DNA of 10,687 bases from Promethearchaeota archaeon (GTDB lineage Archaea; Asgardarchaeota; Lokiarchaeia; Sigynarchaeales; SOKP01). The translations under genes and the position numbers were made by a program. The notes under the pieces are model-generated. The model searched no databases. It saw only the letters and a program-made list of their open reading frames with translations, and was not told the DNA's origin. Within the stretch, counting starts at the first letter, position 1; every line of letters starts with the position of its first letter. The DNA lies in assembly GCA_014729315.1 (NCBI GenBank), contig WJKD01000863.1, positions 1 through 10,687 of the forward strand. The letters run 5' to 3'. Shown here piece by piece: positions 1-6,701 of this stretch.

Positions 1-654
1 TACTATACTGCGTACTCCAATTAAATCAGGAGAAATTTTTTTAATTCTTTCAATGTGTTGAAAATTTAATCTTCCCGCGAGAGCGACTTCTAAATTAAGA
101 TCTCTTGAAAGAGATTTAAATTCAAGTAGATTGGTTACATCTAGAAAACTAAAAATATTTTTATCATCCTTTATGTAAGTATCAAGCATAGCGATATCCG
201 CCCCTGATTCATTTGCAATTACTGGGATCTCCAAAAAATCAGGGGAACTATTCATTCGTGAATGATCTGCGTATCCCGCAACAACAACTTTTACCCCAGA
301 TTTAAAGCGTTTTACAGATTTGACTACCTTACTCATCAAATCCACGCCCTCTTCAACATTTTTAGGCCCCATTAATCCAACTTTAATAATGTCTGCGCCC
401 GAATAGGCCGCGCCTAGTGCAGCTAATGCCGCAGAACCGGGTAAGTGCGGAAAGTCTCCAATAGCAGCACTTAAAAGCTGAGGGCTTTCGTTTGGAATTA
501 ATTTTTTCATTCCCCGTATAATCCAGGGAAAATTAGCCCCAAGAGAACCCTCTTTAGGATTTTTACAATCAACATAATCCACTCCTGATTCAATTACAAC
601 TTTCGCCTCATCTAAAGACTTAGGACTTACTAATAATTTAATTTTCTTTTGCAT
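1..654 (-). CDS. mfnB: (5-formylfuran-3-yl)methyl phosphate synthase MfnB, C-terminus cut by window edge
   Basis: This TIM-barrel enzyme condenses two glyceraldehyde-3-phosphate molecules into the furan precursor of methanofuran, the C1 carrier of the archaeal Wood-Ljungdahl/methanogenesis branch. I translated 218 codons from the ATG at 652-654 with no stop before the window edge. The family is about 235 residues, so only the last ~20 are missing. The family hallmarks are clear: LLVSP (7-11), VDCKNPKEGSLGANFPW (28-44), a GSAALAALGAA segment (73-83), GADIIKVGL (86-94), VAGYAD (125-130) and AMLDTYIKD (155-163). By family knowledge K31 is the Schiff-base lysine (Lys27 in the Methanocaldococcus enzyme), and K91, D158 and K162 match its Lys85, Asp151 and Lys155, so the active site looks intact. 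It lies on the same strand as the HisA-related gene further right, with a RING gene on the opposite strand between them. No clear Shine-Dalgarno sequence is visible. Confidence 0.93.
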   Translation of the reverse strand, partial: MQKKIKLLVSPKSLDEAKVVIESGVDYVDCKNPKEGSLGANFPWIIRGMKKLIPNESPQLLSAAIGDFPHLPGSAALAALGAAYSGADIIKVGLMGPKNVEEGVDLMSKVVKSVKRFKSGVKVVVAGYADHSRMNSSPDFLEIPVIANESGADIAMLDTYIKDDKNIFSFLDVTNLLEFKSLSRDLNLEVALAGRLNFQHIERIKKISPDLIGVRSIV

Positions 655-864
655 AATTAATATAAATTAATTTAGTTATGATTAAAAAATTTTTTTAGAG
701 ATAGTGGATAATTGGTTATTTCATTCATGATTTGTTAACAATTTTCGTAGGGGTAAAAAAATATTCACTAACGATACATATAGACTTAAAACAGAGCCTT
801 ATTAATTATTTTGATTGGATTTATCTAATTGGAAAAAATTAAATAGGTCTTAATCCATTAGAAA

Positions 865-878
865 CTTAAATATAAATA
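865..878 (+). promoter_or_regulatory. TATA box of the RING-domain gene (leaderless promoter)
   Basis: An AT run reading CTTAAATATAAATA is centred about 29 bases before the ATG at 901. That is the normal TATA-to-start distance in archaea, so transcription should begin at or within a few bases of the start codon. There is no Shine-Dalgarno sequence in between, which fits a leaderless mRNA. Confidence 0.55.
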
Positions 879-900
879 TTAATAACTGCTTGATTAATAT

Positions 901-1434
901 ATGTCCCCAAAACAAGATACCAGATTCGATATTACAGAAGCGGTTTTTAAAGAACCAATTGACGTAATTAAGCAAATTTCTTCCAATTTAGAAGGAGATT
1001 TTAAGTATACCAAGGTAATTCAAACTTTCGTTATGGAAAATAGAAGATTAGATTTCATACTGACAAAAAATGGATCTGAATATTTTAAAGGCAAAATTGT
1101 ATGGATTGGGAATAAAAAGGATGCAAGCCAAGGTACTTTGTTCTGTGTAGATAATGGTTCTGAATTAAAACAAATCAGCCCCACAGCTGAAAACACTGAG
1201 AGCGTAATATTAGATACCAAAAAGGATGTTATAAGGGTTAAAACAGATTCAAAATCGAAATGTGCGGTGTGTGGAAAAGATATAGAAATTTTTGACGAAG
1301 TTGCTGGTTGTCCTATATGTCATATAAAGGCACATAGAGAACATTTAGTAGAGTGGATAAACCGGAAAAATGCGTGTCCAGTCTGTAAGAAGTCTCTTTC
1401 GGTAAATTCTCGAGGGCAGATAATTATTGACTAA
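901..1434 (+). CDS. RING-like zinc-domain protein with unrecognised N-terminal domain
   Basis: The 177-residue soluble protein ends in a compact cross-brace zinc domain: C121-x2-C124, then C137-x2-C140, H145-x2-H148 followed by LVEW, and C159-P-V-C162. The spacing and the W after the third ligand pair are typical of RING fingers, the E2-binding part of many E3 ubiquitin ligases. Asgard archaea are known to carry ubiquitin-system genes, so an E3-like role is plausible but inferred. The ligand order (Cys4-His2-Cys2, with an extra H141) differs from RING-HC (C3HC4) and RING-H2, so a RING variant or a structural zinc domain is possible. Residues 1-115 look like a mixed alpha/beta domain that I do not recognise; they have no signal peptide or membrane segment. 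No ubiquitin, E1 or E2 gene is nearby. The gene is monocistronic and converges on the HisA-related gene with a 25-base gap. Confidence 0.85.
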   Translation: MSPKQDTRFDITEAVFKEPIDVIKQISSNLEGDFKYTKVIQTFVMENRRLDFILTKNGSEYFKGKIVWIGNKKDASQGTLFCVDNGSELKQISPTAENTESVILDTKKDVIRVKTDSKSKCAVCGKDIEIFDEVAGCPICHIKAHREHLVEWINRKNACPVCKKSLSVNSRGQIIID

Positions 1435-1459
1435 TCTAAAACTATGGTCGAAAGAATTT

Positions 1460-2194
1460 CTATAATGTTTTTAAGTTTTCAATGTTAATTGTACCATCGT
1501 GGAGTGCCGTGGCAATTAATACTCCCGAGAATTTATTATCTTTAATTTTCATTAGGTCGTGGTAATTTCGTATCCCTCCTCCAATAATGACTTTTCCCGG
1601 AAAAGAATTTTGAATTTTCTTATATAATTTAGGAATTCCTCCCATTTTTTGGCCTACTCTATATAAATCTAACAAAATAATTTCTTTAACATTAAGCTCT
1701 TGAAGATAACTTAAAAATATTAGCGGATCTTTATTGCTCAGATTATTTATTTTTGAGATTAATCTTCCTTGAAACATATCAATACTAAGAATGATCTTAT
1801 CAGCTCCGAAAAAGGAATTTGCCTTTTCAATCAAACTTATTTTATTCAATGTTTCGAGACCCAATATGAGTTTGTGGATTTTAAAATTTGAATAAAGTTC
1901 GAGATCGTTTATATTAGAAATTCCAGGATCAATTAATATTCGTATATTTTCTAATTTTTCAATTTTTTTTAATAAATCTAAATTTGGTTGGTTATTGATT
2001 ATCTTATCTAAATCAGCGATATAGATCTCATCAAAATTATAAACTTTAGATAAACATTCTATTATCTCAAATGGCTTCACAGTATTAAAGAGATTTGATT
2101 TTAAAGGAAGATAAAGGTCCCGATTACCTTTCTTAGCATGGACAGCTATAGAATTCATGATATCTAAAACAGGGATTATTCGAAAATTAGTCAT
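1460..2194 (-). CDS. HisA/HisF-related TIM-barrel protein of C1-metabolising organisms
   Basis: The 244-residue protein is a half-barrel-repeat (beta/alpha)8 enzyme related to histidine-pathway isomerase HisA. Visible marks are IIPVLDI (6-12, D11 at the HisA catalytic Asp), AVHAKKGNRDLYLPLKS (17-33), YIADLDKI (58-65), LSIDM (136-140), LLDLYRVGQKMGG (174-186, D176 at the second HisA acid), and phosphate-binding IIGGGIRN (203-210) and VLIATALHDG (225-234). The 'AVHAxxGxRxxYxPLKS' signature separates it from true HisA and fits the HisA/HisF-related family found in methanogens and methylotrophic bacteria, associated by distribution with methanofuran and tetrahydromethanopterin biosynthesis. Its exact reaction is not known to me. 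True HisA is unlikely because no other his gene is near and the 'RDGT' loop is replaced by 'RVGQ'. mfnB on the same strand about 800 bases downstream supports a C1-carrier role. The stop lies 25 bases from the convergent RING gene. Confidence 0.85.
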   Translation of the reverse strand: MTNFRIIPVLDIMNSIAVHAKKGNRDLYLPLKSNLFNTVKPFEIIECLSKVYNFDEIYIADLDKIINNQPNLDLLKKIEKLENIRILIDPGISNINDLELYSNFKIHKLILGLETLNKISLIEKANSFFGADKIILSIDMFQGRLISKINNLSNKDPLIFLSYLQELNVKEIILLDLYRVGQKMGGIPKLYKKIQNSFPGKVIIGGGIRNYHDLMKIKDNKFSGVLIATALHDGTINIENLKTL

Positions 2195-2232
2195 ATTATA
2201 GTATTACATTACAAAAGAGATAATTCATATAA

Positions 2233-2248
2233 TGATATTTTTTAAATA
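2233..2248 (-). promoter_or_regulatory. Putative TATA region of the HisA-related gene
   Basis: Read on the minus strand, the AT tract CTATTTAAAAAATATC sits about 40-50 bases before the ATG at 2194. A TATA box there would give a leader of roughly 15-20 bases. The surroundings are very AT-rich, so the assignment is tentative. Confidence 0.35.
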
Positions 2249-2376
2249 GAATCTTCTCTTAAAATCTTTAACCAAGACACTTAATTTTCTCTATATATTT
2301 AATATAAAAATTAAGAAAATAATTGCCCTTTAAAATTAATATAGCTAGAAATAACATTCATCCATTCAGAGGTTAC

Positions 2377-2554
2377 ATGGATAAAACCTCTTCAATAAAA
2401 TACAAAAGCATATTAATCAATTGGTCATAATATTCAGCAAGAAGATTAATTGAAAAGTACATTCAAGATGTATAGAATTAGATTAGTTAATAGAGAAAAG
2501 GGACAGAGAATTTGGATATATTCTTTGGACACACCATATAATGAAGAGGGATAA
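2377..2554 (+). pseudogene. Possible gene remnant made of short open pieces
   Basis: From the ATG at 2377 a frame reads 17 residues to a TAA at 2428-2430. It then continues in the same frame as YSARRLIEKYIQDV to a TAG at 2473-2475. The next frame opens with an ATG at 2468 and reads 28 residues (MYRIRLVNREKGQRIWIYSL then eight more) to the TAA at 2552-2554. Removing one stop and one frameshift would join them into about 58 residues of ordinary amphipathic composition. I recognise no family. It may be a decayed small gene, two tiny genes, or chance in an AT-rich gap. Confidence 0.2.
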
Positions 2555-2635
2555 TTAATAAATCAAGCATTGTTAAGGTTTTAATATTCTAATTAATCAA
2601 GAATTAATGATATTTTAATTTAGTTTTTAAAGTAT

Positions 2636-2659
2636 AATTTCTAACATTTATTAGAAATT
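2636..2659. repeat. 9-bp perfect inverted repeat upstream of the RPA gene
   Basis: AATTTCTAA (2636-2644) and TTAGAAATT (2651-2659) are exact inverted copies separated by six bases. They end 31 bases before the RPA start codon, just downstream of a TATA-like TTTTTAAAGTATAA tract (about 2624-2637). The position fits an operator overlapping the transcription start, or a hairpin in the leader. The AT-rich setting raises the chance of coincidence. Confidence 0.4.
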
Positions 2660-2690
2660 TTTTTGAAAATTATACCGACTGTGAATTAAA

Positions 2691-4409
2691 ATGAAAAGTA
2701 ATAATTATATTGAGAAAATTATTGAAAAAACTGGTTTATCGAAAAAAGAAATTGAAAATATGGTTGAGGAAAAAAAACAAGAATTAAAAGGCTTAATATC
2801 GGAAGAAGGTGCTCTATTTATAATTGCTAAAGAGCTAGGGGTTGATGTGAAAGAAAATAACGAAAAGATATTGACTGACATTGACATAAAAGTGTCAGAT
2901 ATAAAACCAAATATGAAAAACATTACTTTAATTGGGAGAATTAAGGAGATATATAGAATTAATAAATTTAAAAGGAACGATGGATCGGAAGGACTTGTTG
3001 GATCATTTCTACTACATGATGAAACCGGAGATATTAGAGTGGTTTTATGGGACGAACAGACTAACATTCTCAATGAAAATAATTTCCAAATAAACGAATT
3101 AGTAAAAATTCTTAATGGATACGCTAAAGAAGGGAAAAGAGGAGGATTAGAAATGCATATTGGAAGGTATAGCAAAATGATTGTTGCTCCCGACGATGTT
3201 GATTATAAAAAATATCCAAAAATTAGTAAAAATTATATTGAAATAAAAGACATTTCTCTTTCTCAACCCTCAGTTTCAGTTAAAGGAAAAATAATCCGAA
3301 TTTTTTCTCTAAATGAATTTGTAAGGAAAGACGGAAATGCTGGGAAAGTAAGATCTCTCGTCTTAATGGATAATACGGGATCTATCCGGATTACCTTTTG
3401 GAATGATATGACTCAAATATTGGATAGCTTTGAAGTAGGAGATTATGTATCAATAATTTCTTTAAATCCCAGATTAAATGAATATAATACTAAATCAATT
3501 GAATTGTATGGCAATCAGAACACTAAAATCGAAAAGCAGAAAGAAATTGAAGAGATAAGCGCGGAAATCATTAAAAAGATTGAAGCCTTACAGAATGAGA
3601 ACAGAAAGCTAGTATCCTTTAAGGGAATAATTACATCGATAGATAATTTAAGAGAGATTAGTCTCAAGTCTGGAGATAATGTGTCCCTTCTTTCATTTAA
3701 TGTAAGCGACGACACCGATTCAATAAAAGTAACATTATGGCGTGAAAATGCAGAGAAATTTTCTAAAAAATTATCTATCAACAAAGGTGTTTTTTTGAAA
3801 AATGTAATGGTCAGGTACAGCAAATTCTCCGGAAGAAACGAGATAACATATATTAGCGATTCTACCTTAGAAATAATCGAATTAGAATTTGAAAATCTAA
3901 AAGTAGCTAAACCTATAAAAGCAAAAGACAAGGCAAAATTTAGTAATAGCTACACAAGGATAAAAGATATTAACAGCGACGGAGTATACGAGATTAGGGG
4001 GATGATGATAAAAGAACTTAATAAAATTACATTATACGAAGCCTGCTCTAATTGTTTCAAAAAAATCGAAAACTGTAATTGTGATAATCAAGGTAAAACA
4101 GAACATAGAATGATATTAAATGTAATATTAGACGATGAGACGGGAACTATCAGAACCACATTTATTGGCAATACTGCAGAGAAATTTTTAGAAGAGAAAA
4201 CTCATACGCTGCTACAACTTCAAGAAGAATCCAATCTTCAAGAATTTTTAGCTGAAAAATCAAAAAATCTTATTGGAAACGAGTTAATTATTAAAGGAAG
4301 AGCAAAATATAGTGATTTTTCAAATTCATACGAAATTGTTGTATATGATTTCAAATTTTTAGAGATTGACGAAGATTTGGAAAGATTAATTGAAGAGATT
4401 GGGATTTAA
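2691..4409 (+). CDS. RPA-type single-stranded DNA-binding protein with four OB folds and a zinc site
   Basis: The 572-residue protein is an archaeal replication protein A homologue, binding single-stranded DNA in replication, recombination and repair. It begins with a helical segment (1-55, including KKEIENMVEEKKQELKG) seen in archaeal RPAs. Three similar OB folds follow at about 75-165, 193-275 and 307-393, each showing a 'GxIxxI...F...D.G..(IR/IK)V..W' pattern (HDETGDIRVVLWDE 109-122, MDNTGSIRITFWND 226-239, SDDTDSIKVTLWRE 339-352). A fourth OB fold spans about 432-556 (LDDETGTIRTTFIG 480-493) and carries a zinc-binding insert with C452, C455, C462 and C464, as in the C-terminal domain of euryarchaeal and eukaryotic RPA70. 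The acidic C-terminus (EIDEDLERLIEEIGI) could be a partner-binding tail. A GTGA 8-11 bases before the ATG may act as a weak Shine-Dalgarno. The PfkB gene follows on the same strand after a short gap. Confidence 0.9.
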   Translation: MKSNNYIEKIIEKTGLSKKEIENMVEEKKQELKGLISEEGALFIIAKELGVDVKENNEKILTDIDIKVSDIKPNMKNITLIGRIKEIYRINKFKRNDGSEGLVGSFLLHDETGDIRVVLWDEQTNILNENNFQINELVKILNGYAKEGKRGGLEMHIGRYSKMIVAPDDVDYKKYPKISKNYIEIKDISLSQPSVSVKGKIIRIFSLNEFVRKDGNAGKVRSLVLMDNTGSIRITFWNDMTQILDSFEVGDYVSIISLNPRLNEYNTKSIELYGNQNTKIEKQKEIEEISAEIIKKIEALQNENRKLVSFKGIITSIDNLREISLKSGDNVSLLSFNVSDDTDSIKVTLWRENAEKFSKKLSINKGVFLKNVMVRYSKFSGRNEITYISDSTLEIIELEFENLKVAKPIKAKDKAKFSNSYTRIKDINSDGVYEIRGMMIKELNKITLYEACSNCFKKIENCNCDNQGKTEHRMILNVILDDETGTIRTTFIGNTAEKFLEEKTHTLLQLQEESNLQEFLAEKSKNLIGNELIIKGRAKYSDFSNSYEIVVYDFKFLEIDEDLERLIEEIGI

Positions 4410-4438
4410 AATTTCATTTTAATTTGGAAAGATTTTTA

Positions 4439-5374
4439 ATGAAGTCTATTGAGATTGTTGGATTAGGCGAAGTTGTCGTTGATTGGGTAACAGAAATACC
4501 TTATTTTCCCAGGCCCGATGAAAAGATTGACGCGATAAGCGAGAATTATTTTTCTGGAGGTGTAACTGCCAATTATGTAGTAGCAACTTCTAGACTCGGC
4601 GCAAAAAGTGGATTTATTGGCGCTGTGGGATCTGATAATCATGGTACTTTTTTAATTAACGATTTTAATAAAGAAAATGTAGATACAACTTGTACTATTG
4701 TCAAAAAGGATAAAAAGACACCGGTAAATTTTATATTCATTGCAAAAGGAGAGAAAACAATCATTCAATCAACTCTTATGAAGTCCACAAAATTATTATC
4801 TTCTGAATTAAACGAACAATATATCGCCTCTGCAAAACTTTTACATACTACTTTAATTCACCCAAAGCTTTCTATGACTGCTATAAATATGGCAAAAAAA
4901 CACGATGTGAAAGTTAGTATAGACTTAGAAGCTCAGATTGCATATAGGGGATGGGAGAATCTTAAAGACGCCTTATTAAATTGCGATGTTTTAATTCCCA
5001 ATAAAGAAGGAGCAAAACAGATTACGAATACAGATTCAGTTAAGGAAGCGGGTGAACTACTAGTTAAAAAAGGCATATCTCGGGTGATTATAACTATAGG
5101 AAAACAAGGAGCGCTGTTATTTACAAACAAAGAGAACACTTTAATTCCAGCATATCATGTTAGAAATGTTATCGATACTACAGGCGCAGGAGACGCGTTC
5201 AATGGAGCTTTTTCGGTCGGATATTGGATTAAAGGTTGGGGTATCGAGAAATCTTGTCGTTTCGCGAATGCTGCCGCCGCCCTTAAGGTTAAAAAGCTTG
5301 GTGCAAGAACGGGAATGGCAACTGAGAAAGATGTATTTAATTTTCTAGAAGATGTGAACGATCCCTATTTTTAA
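4439..5374 (+). CDS. PfkB-family (ribokinase-like) sugar or nucleoside kinase
   Basis: The 311-residue kinase transfers phosphate from ATP to a hydroxymethyl group of a sugar or nucleoside; the substrate cannot be read from the sequence. Family signatures are complete: N-terminal EIVGLGEVVVDWV (5-17), the first PfkB signature region FSGGVTANYVVATSRLG (38-54), FIGAVGSDNHG (59-69), PNKEGAKQ (187-194, the NxxE-type Mg/phosphate motif), TIGKQGALL (219-227) and the anion-hole/base signature DTTGAGDAFNGAF (246-258), with D252 the expected catalytic base. I chose the ATG at 4439 because the conserved first strand starts right after it. An in-frame TTG at 4424 would add only MERFL and lacks support. 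GGAAAG about 9 bases before the ATG is a weak Shine-Dalgarno. The gap to the RPA gene is 29 bases, so cotranscription is likely, although a functional link to RPA is not evident. Confidence 0.9.
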   Translation: MKSIEIVGLGEVVVDWVTEIPYFPRPDEKIDAISENYFSGGVTANYVVATSRLGAKSGFIGAVGSDNHGTFLINDFNKENVDTTCTIVKKDKKTPVNFIFIAKGEKTIIQSTLMKSTKLLSSELNEQYIASAKLLHTTLIHPKLSMTAINMAKKHDVKVSIDLEAQIAYRGWENLKDALLNCDVLIPNKEGAKQITNTDSVKEAGELLVKKGISRVIITIGKQGALLFTNKENTLIPAYHVRNVIDTTGAGDAFNGAFSVGYWIKGWGIEKSCRFANAAAALKVKKLGARTGMATEKDVFNFLEDVNDPYF

Positions 5375-5392
5375 TAAAATACTATTTTATTA
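5372..5392. terminator. Palindrome at the PfkB stop codon, possible bidirectional terminator
   Basis: TAATAAAATA and TATTTTATTA are perfect 10-base inverted copies with one base between them. The first arm includes the TAA stop of the kinase gene. The site lies between two convergent genes, only 15 bases from the stop of the minus-strand gene, so a shared transcription end or an mRNA 3' hairpin is plausible. Archaeal termination mostly relies on T tracts, and this palindrome offers only short ones. Confidence 0.45.
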
Positions 5393-5407
5393 GGGTAAAA
5401 ATGAATT

Positions 5408-5839
5408 TTAATTGATTAAACAAATTGAATATTTATCGTGCGCATGAATAGCTTCTTCGATCCTCTGAGTAGCCTTTTTATCAGTAATATTGTTTAGATT
5501 ATGATCAAATGGCCAAATTCCTATTAAAATGTCTCCTTGGTTTTTTACATTACCGAATAAATATCCTTCTTTTTTTCCTTTTAAAGATTTTAAAAGAATT
5601 ATAAAATAATAGATATATTCATTTTAATAAGGTTGATCACCTAATCTTAAAACTTCTTTGATATTCCTAAAAATCAGAACATTAGAATTGTTTTCACTTA
5701 ATTTTCTGAGGATTTGTTTCAAATTAGATTGAATTGATATTCTTTTTTTTGATTTTACGCTTTTAAAAGTTAAGGATAATTTACCATTTAACTCATCTCC
5801 ATGTCCTTTCAAAAACACTTTGTATAGAAAATGATTCAT
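5408..5839 (-). pseudogene. Hypothetical protein gene split by one in-frame TAA
   Basis: From the ATG at 5837-5839 the minus strand encodes 71 residues (MNHFLYKVFLKGHGDELNGK onward) to a TAA at 5624-5626. In the same frame it then continues for another 71 residues without interruption to the TAA at 5408-5410. The second half reads like normal protein (GYLFGNVKNQGDILIGIWPF at about 92-111, then a helix TDKKATQRIEEAIHAHDKYS) and has no good start codon of its own close to the break. The simplest view is a 143-residue gene with a nonsense mutation or a base-calling error. Two separate proteins, or readthrough, are alternatives. I recognise no family for either half and see no membrane segment or metal motif. 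It converges on the kinase gene and is divergent from the GTPase gene. Confidence 0.55.
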
Positions 5840-5985
5840 ATTAACTTAAGATTTAATAATCTAATTTGTTAAGTTTATTGAATAAGTCTAAGTATTTATA
5901 ATTACTTTTTTATTGATTGATTGATGATGAGAGGTTAAATTCGGTAATAGAATAACATTTTATTTTAAAAATATATGCTTTCCAA

Positions 5986-6000
5986 AAAGATTTAAATTTT
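5986..6000 (+). promoter_or_regulatory. BRE/TATA of the small GTPase gene
   Basis: A purine run AAAAAGA directly followed by TTTAAATTTT resembles an archaeal BRE-TATA pair. It is centred about 46 bases before the ATG at 6041, which predicts a transcription start near 6020 and a leader of about 20 bases made almost wholly of A. No Shine-Dalgarno is visible in that leader. Confidence 0.5.
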
Positions 6001-6040
6001 AAGACTTAGATCTAATTAATAAAAAAAAGCAAAAAAAACT

Positions 6041-6571
6041 ATGCAGACATCGTGGATCTTTAAAGTTGTAATAGCTGGTGCAGGTGGAGTAGGTAAAACT
6101 GCGATGATTACGAGATATTGCACTGGAAAATTTGAGGAAGGTTATAAAATGACTATTGGCGCCGGATTTCATACCAAAACTGAGGTTCTTGATACTTGTG
6201 AGACGGTAAAAATGCAGCTCTGGGATTTTGCTGGAGAAAGGAGATTCCGTGAGCTATTACCAGATTACTGTAAAGGCGCTAGTGGTGCATTTATATGTTT
6301 TGATTTAACAGATTACGACACTTTCAGAGAAATCCCGGAATGGCTAAAGATAATTCGGCAGAAAGCGGGATTTATTCCTATTATAATTATGGGAATGAAA
6401 TGGGATCTCCCCAACCACGAGGTAGATTTTGAATCGGCTTCAAGTTACGCAGAAAAAGCTAAATGTAATCAATGTATTTTTTGTTCCTCGAAAGACGACA
6501 TTAATATTACTGAATCATTTCAAGCGATGGCGAAGTGGCTCATCTATTATGCTGCTGAGGCTGAAGATTGA
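6041..6571 (+). CDS. Ras-superfamily small GTPase with altered G3 and G4 motifs
   Basis: The 176-residue single-domain protein begins WIFKVVIAGAGGVGKTAMITRY, a P-loop (G13-T20) very close to the eukaryotic Ras/Rab type and unlike bacterial translational GTPases. Switch I contains Thr38 (YKMTIG), the likely Mg-coordinating threonine. G3 reads WDFAGERRFR (61-70), so D62 and G65 are kept but Glu66 replaces the catalytic glutamine. G4, normally NKxD, reads MKWD (119-122), with Met in place of the guanine-contacting Asn; D122 is retained. G5 reads CSSK (148-151). There is no C-terminal CAAX or cysteine cluster for prenylation and no N-terminal amphipathic extension, so membrane attachment is not evident. 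Such Ras-like GTPases are abundant in Asgard archaea. A tandem Roadblock-like protein, a fold that in other systems regulates or binds small GTPases, lies about 0.8 kb downstream beyond the tRNAs, which invites but does not prove a partnership. Confidence 0.92.
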   Translation: MQTSWIFKVVIAGAGGVGKTAMITRYCTGKFEEGYKMTIGAGFHTKTEVLDTCETVKMQLWDFAGERRFRELLPDYCKGASGAFICFDLTDYDTFREIPEWLKIIRQKAGFIPIIIMGMKWDLPNHEVDFESASSYAEKAKCNQCIFCSSKDDINITESFQAMAKWLIYYAAEAED

Positions 6572-6596
6572 TTTTTTTATTATTTTGCTTAATTCT
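6572..6596 (+). terminator. T-rich tract after the GTPase gene
   Basis: The stop codon is followed at once by seven T residues and further T clusters. Archaeal RNA polymerase commonly stops at such oligo-T tracts without needing a hairpin. The tract would end the GTPase mRNA before it reads antisense into the tRNA genes. Confidence 0.45.
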
Positions 6597-6664
6597 AATT
6601 TTATTTTACTAAAAAAAATATTGGCGCCTCCGGCATGGCTCGAACATGCGACCGCCCGGTTAAC

Positions 6665-6694
6665 TTCCGTACTTGTTAGGAATCCTAACTCGTA
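6665..6694 (-). other. Second tRNA intron (within the anticodon loop)
   Basis: About 30 bases interrupt the anticodon loop after CT of the stem-loop CCCGG-CT. They fold as TAC-GA-GTTAGG-ATT-CCTAAC-AA-GTA, a hairpin with a 2x2 internal loop. A CGG follows that could pair with CCG of the 5' anticodon stem to make a relaxed bulge-helix-bulge. Splicing here restores GTTAA before CCGGG. Confidence 0.6.
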
Positions 6695-6701
6695 AGCCGG
6701 G

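Larger units (their letters stand above)
2195..2690. other. 496-base AT-rich gap with no convincing gene
   Basis: This interval lies between the divergent HisA-related and RPA genes. It should contain both promoters, and I see no structural RNA. The only coding-like material is a short region around 2377-2554, described separately, plus an inverted repeat at 2636-2659 close to the RPA start. Confidence 0.6.

Noticed and set aside
1460..2194. Calling the TIM-barrel gene histidine-pathway HisA
   Set aside because: The phosphate sites fit, but the AVHAxxGxRxxYxPLKS signature and the RVGQ loop point to the HisA-related family of C1 organisms, and no histidine genes are nearby.
2705..3931. Minus-strand open frames opposite the RPA gene (156 and 138 codons)
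   Set aside because: They lie antisense to a well-supported gene, have a Phe/Ser/Ile-rich composition typical of reverse reading of Lys/Glu-rich sequence, and show no motif.
5915..5960. Possible box C/D guide RNA suggested by ATGATGA near 5925
   Set aside because: No CTGA box D is found at a suitable distance downstream and no terminal stem is visible.
6429..6695. An 88-codon plus-strand frame overlapping the GTPase and the first tRNA
   Set aside because: It is in another frame of the GTPase gene and its last third is an antisense read through the tRNA acceptor and T arm (APPAWLEHATARL is the familiar translation of a tRNA 3' end).
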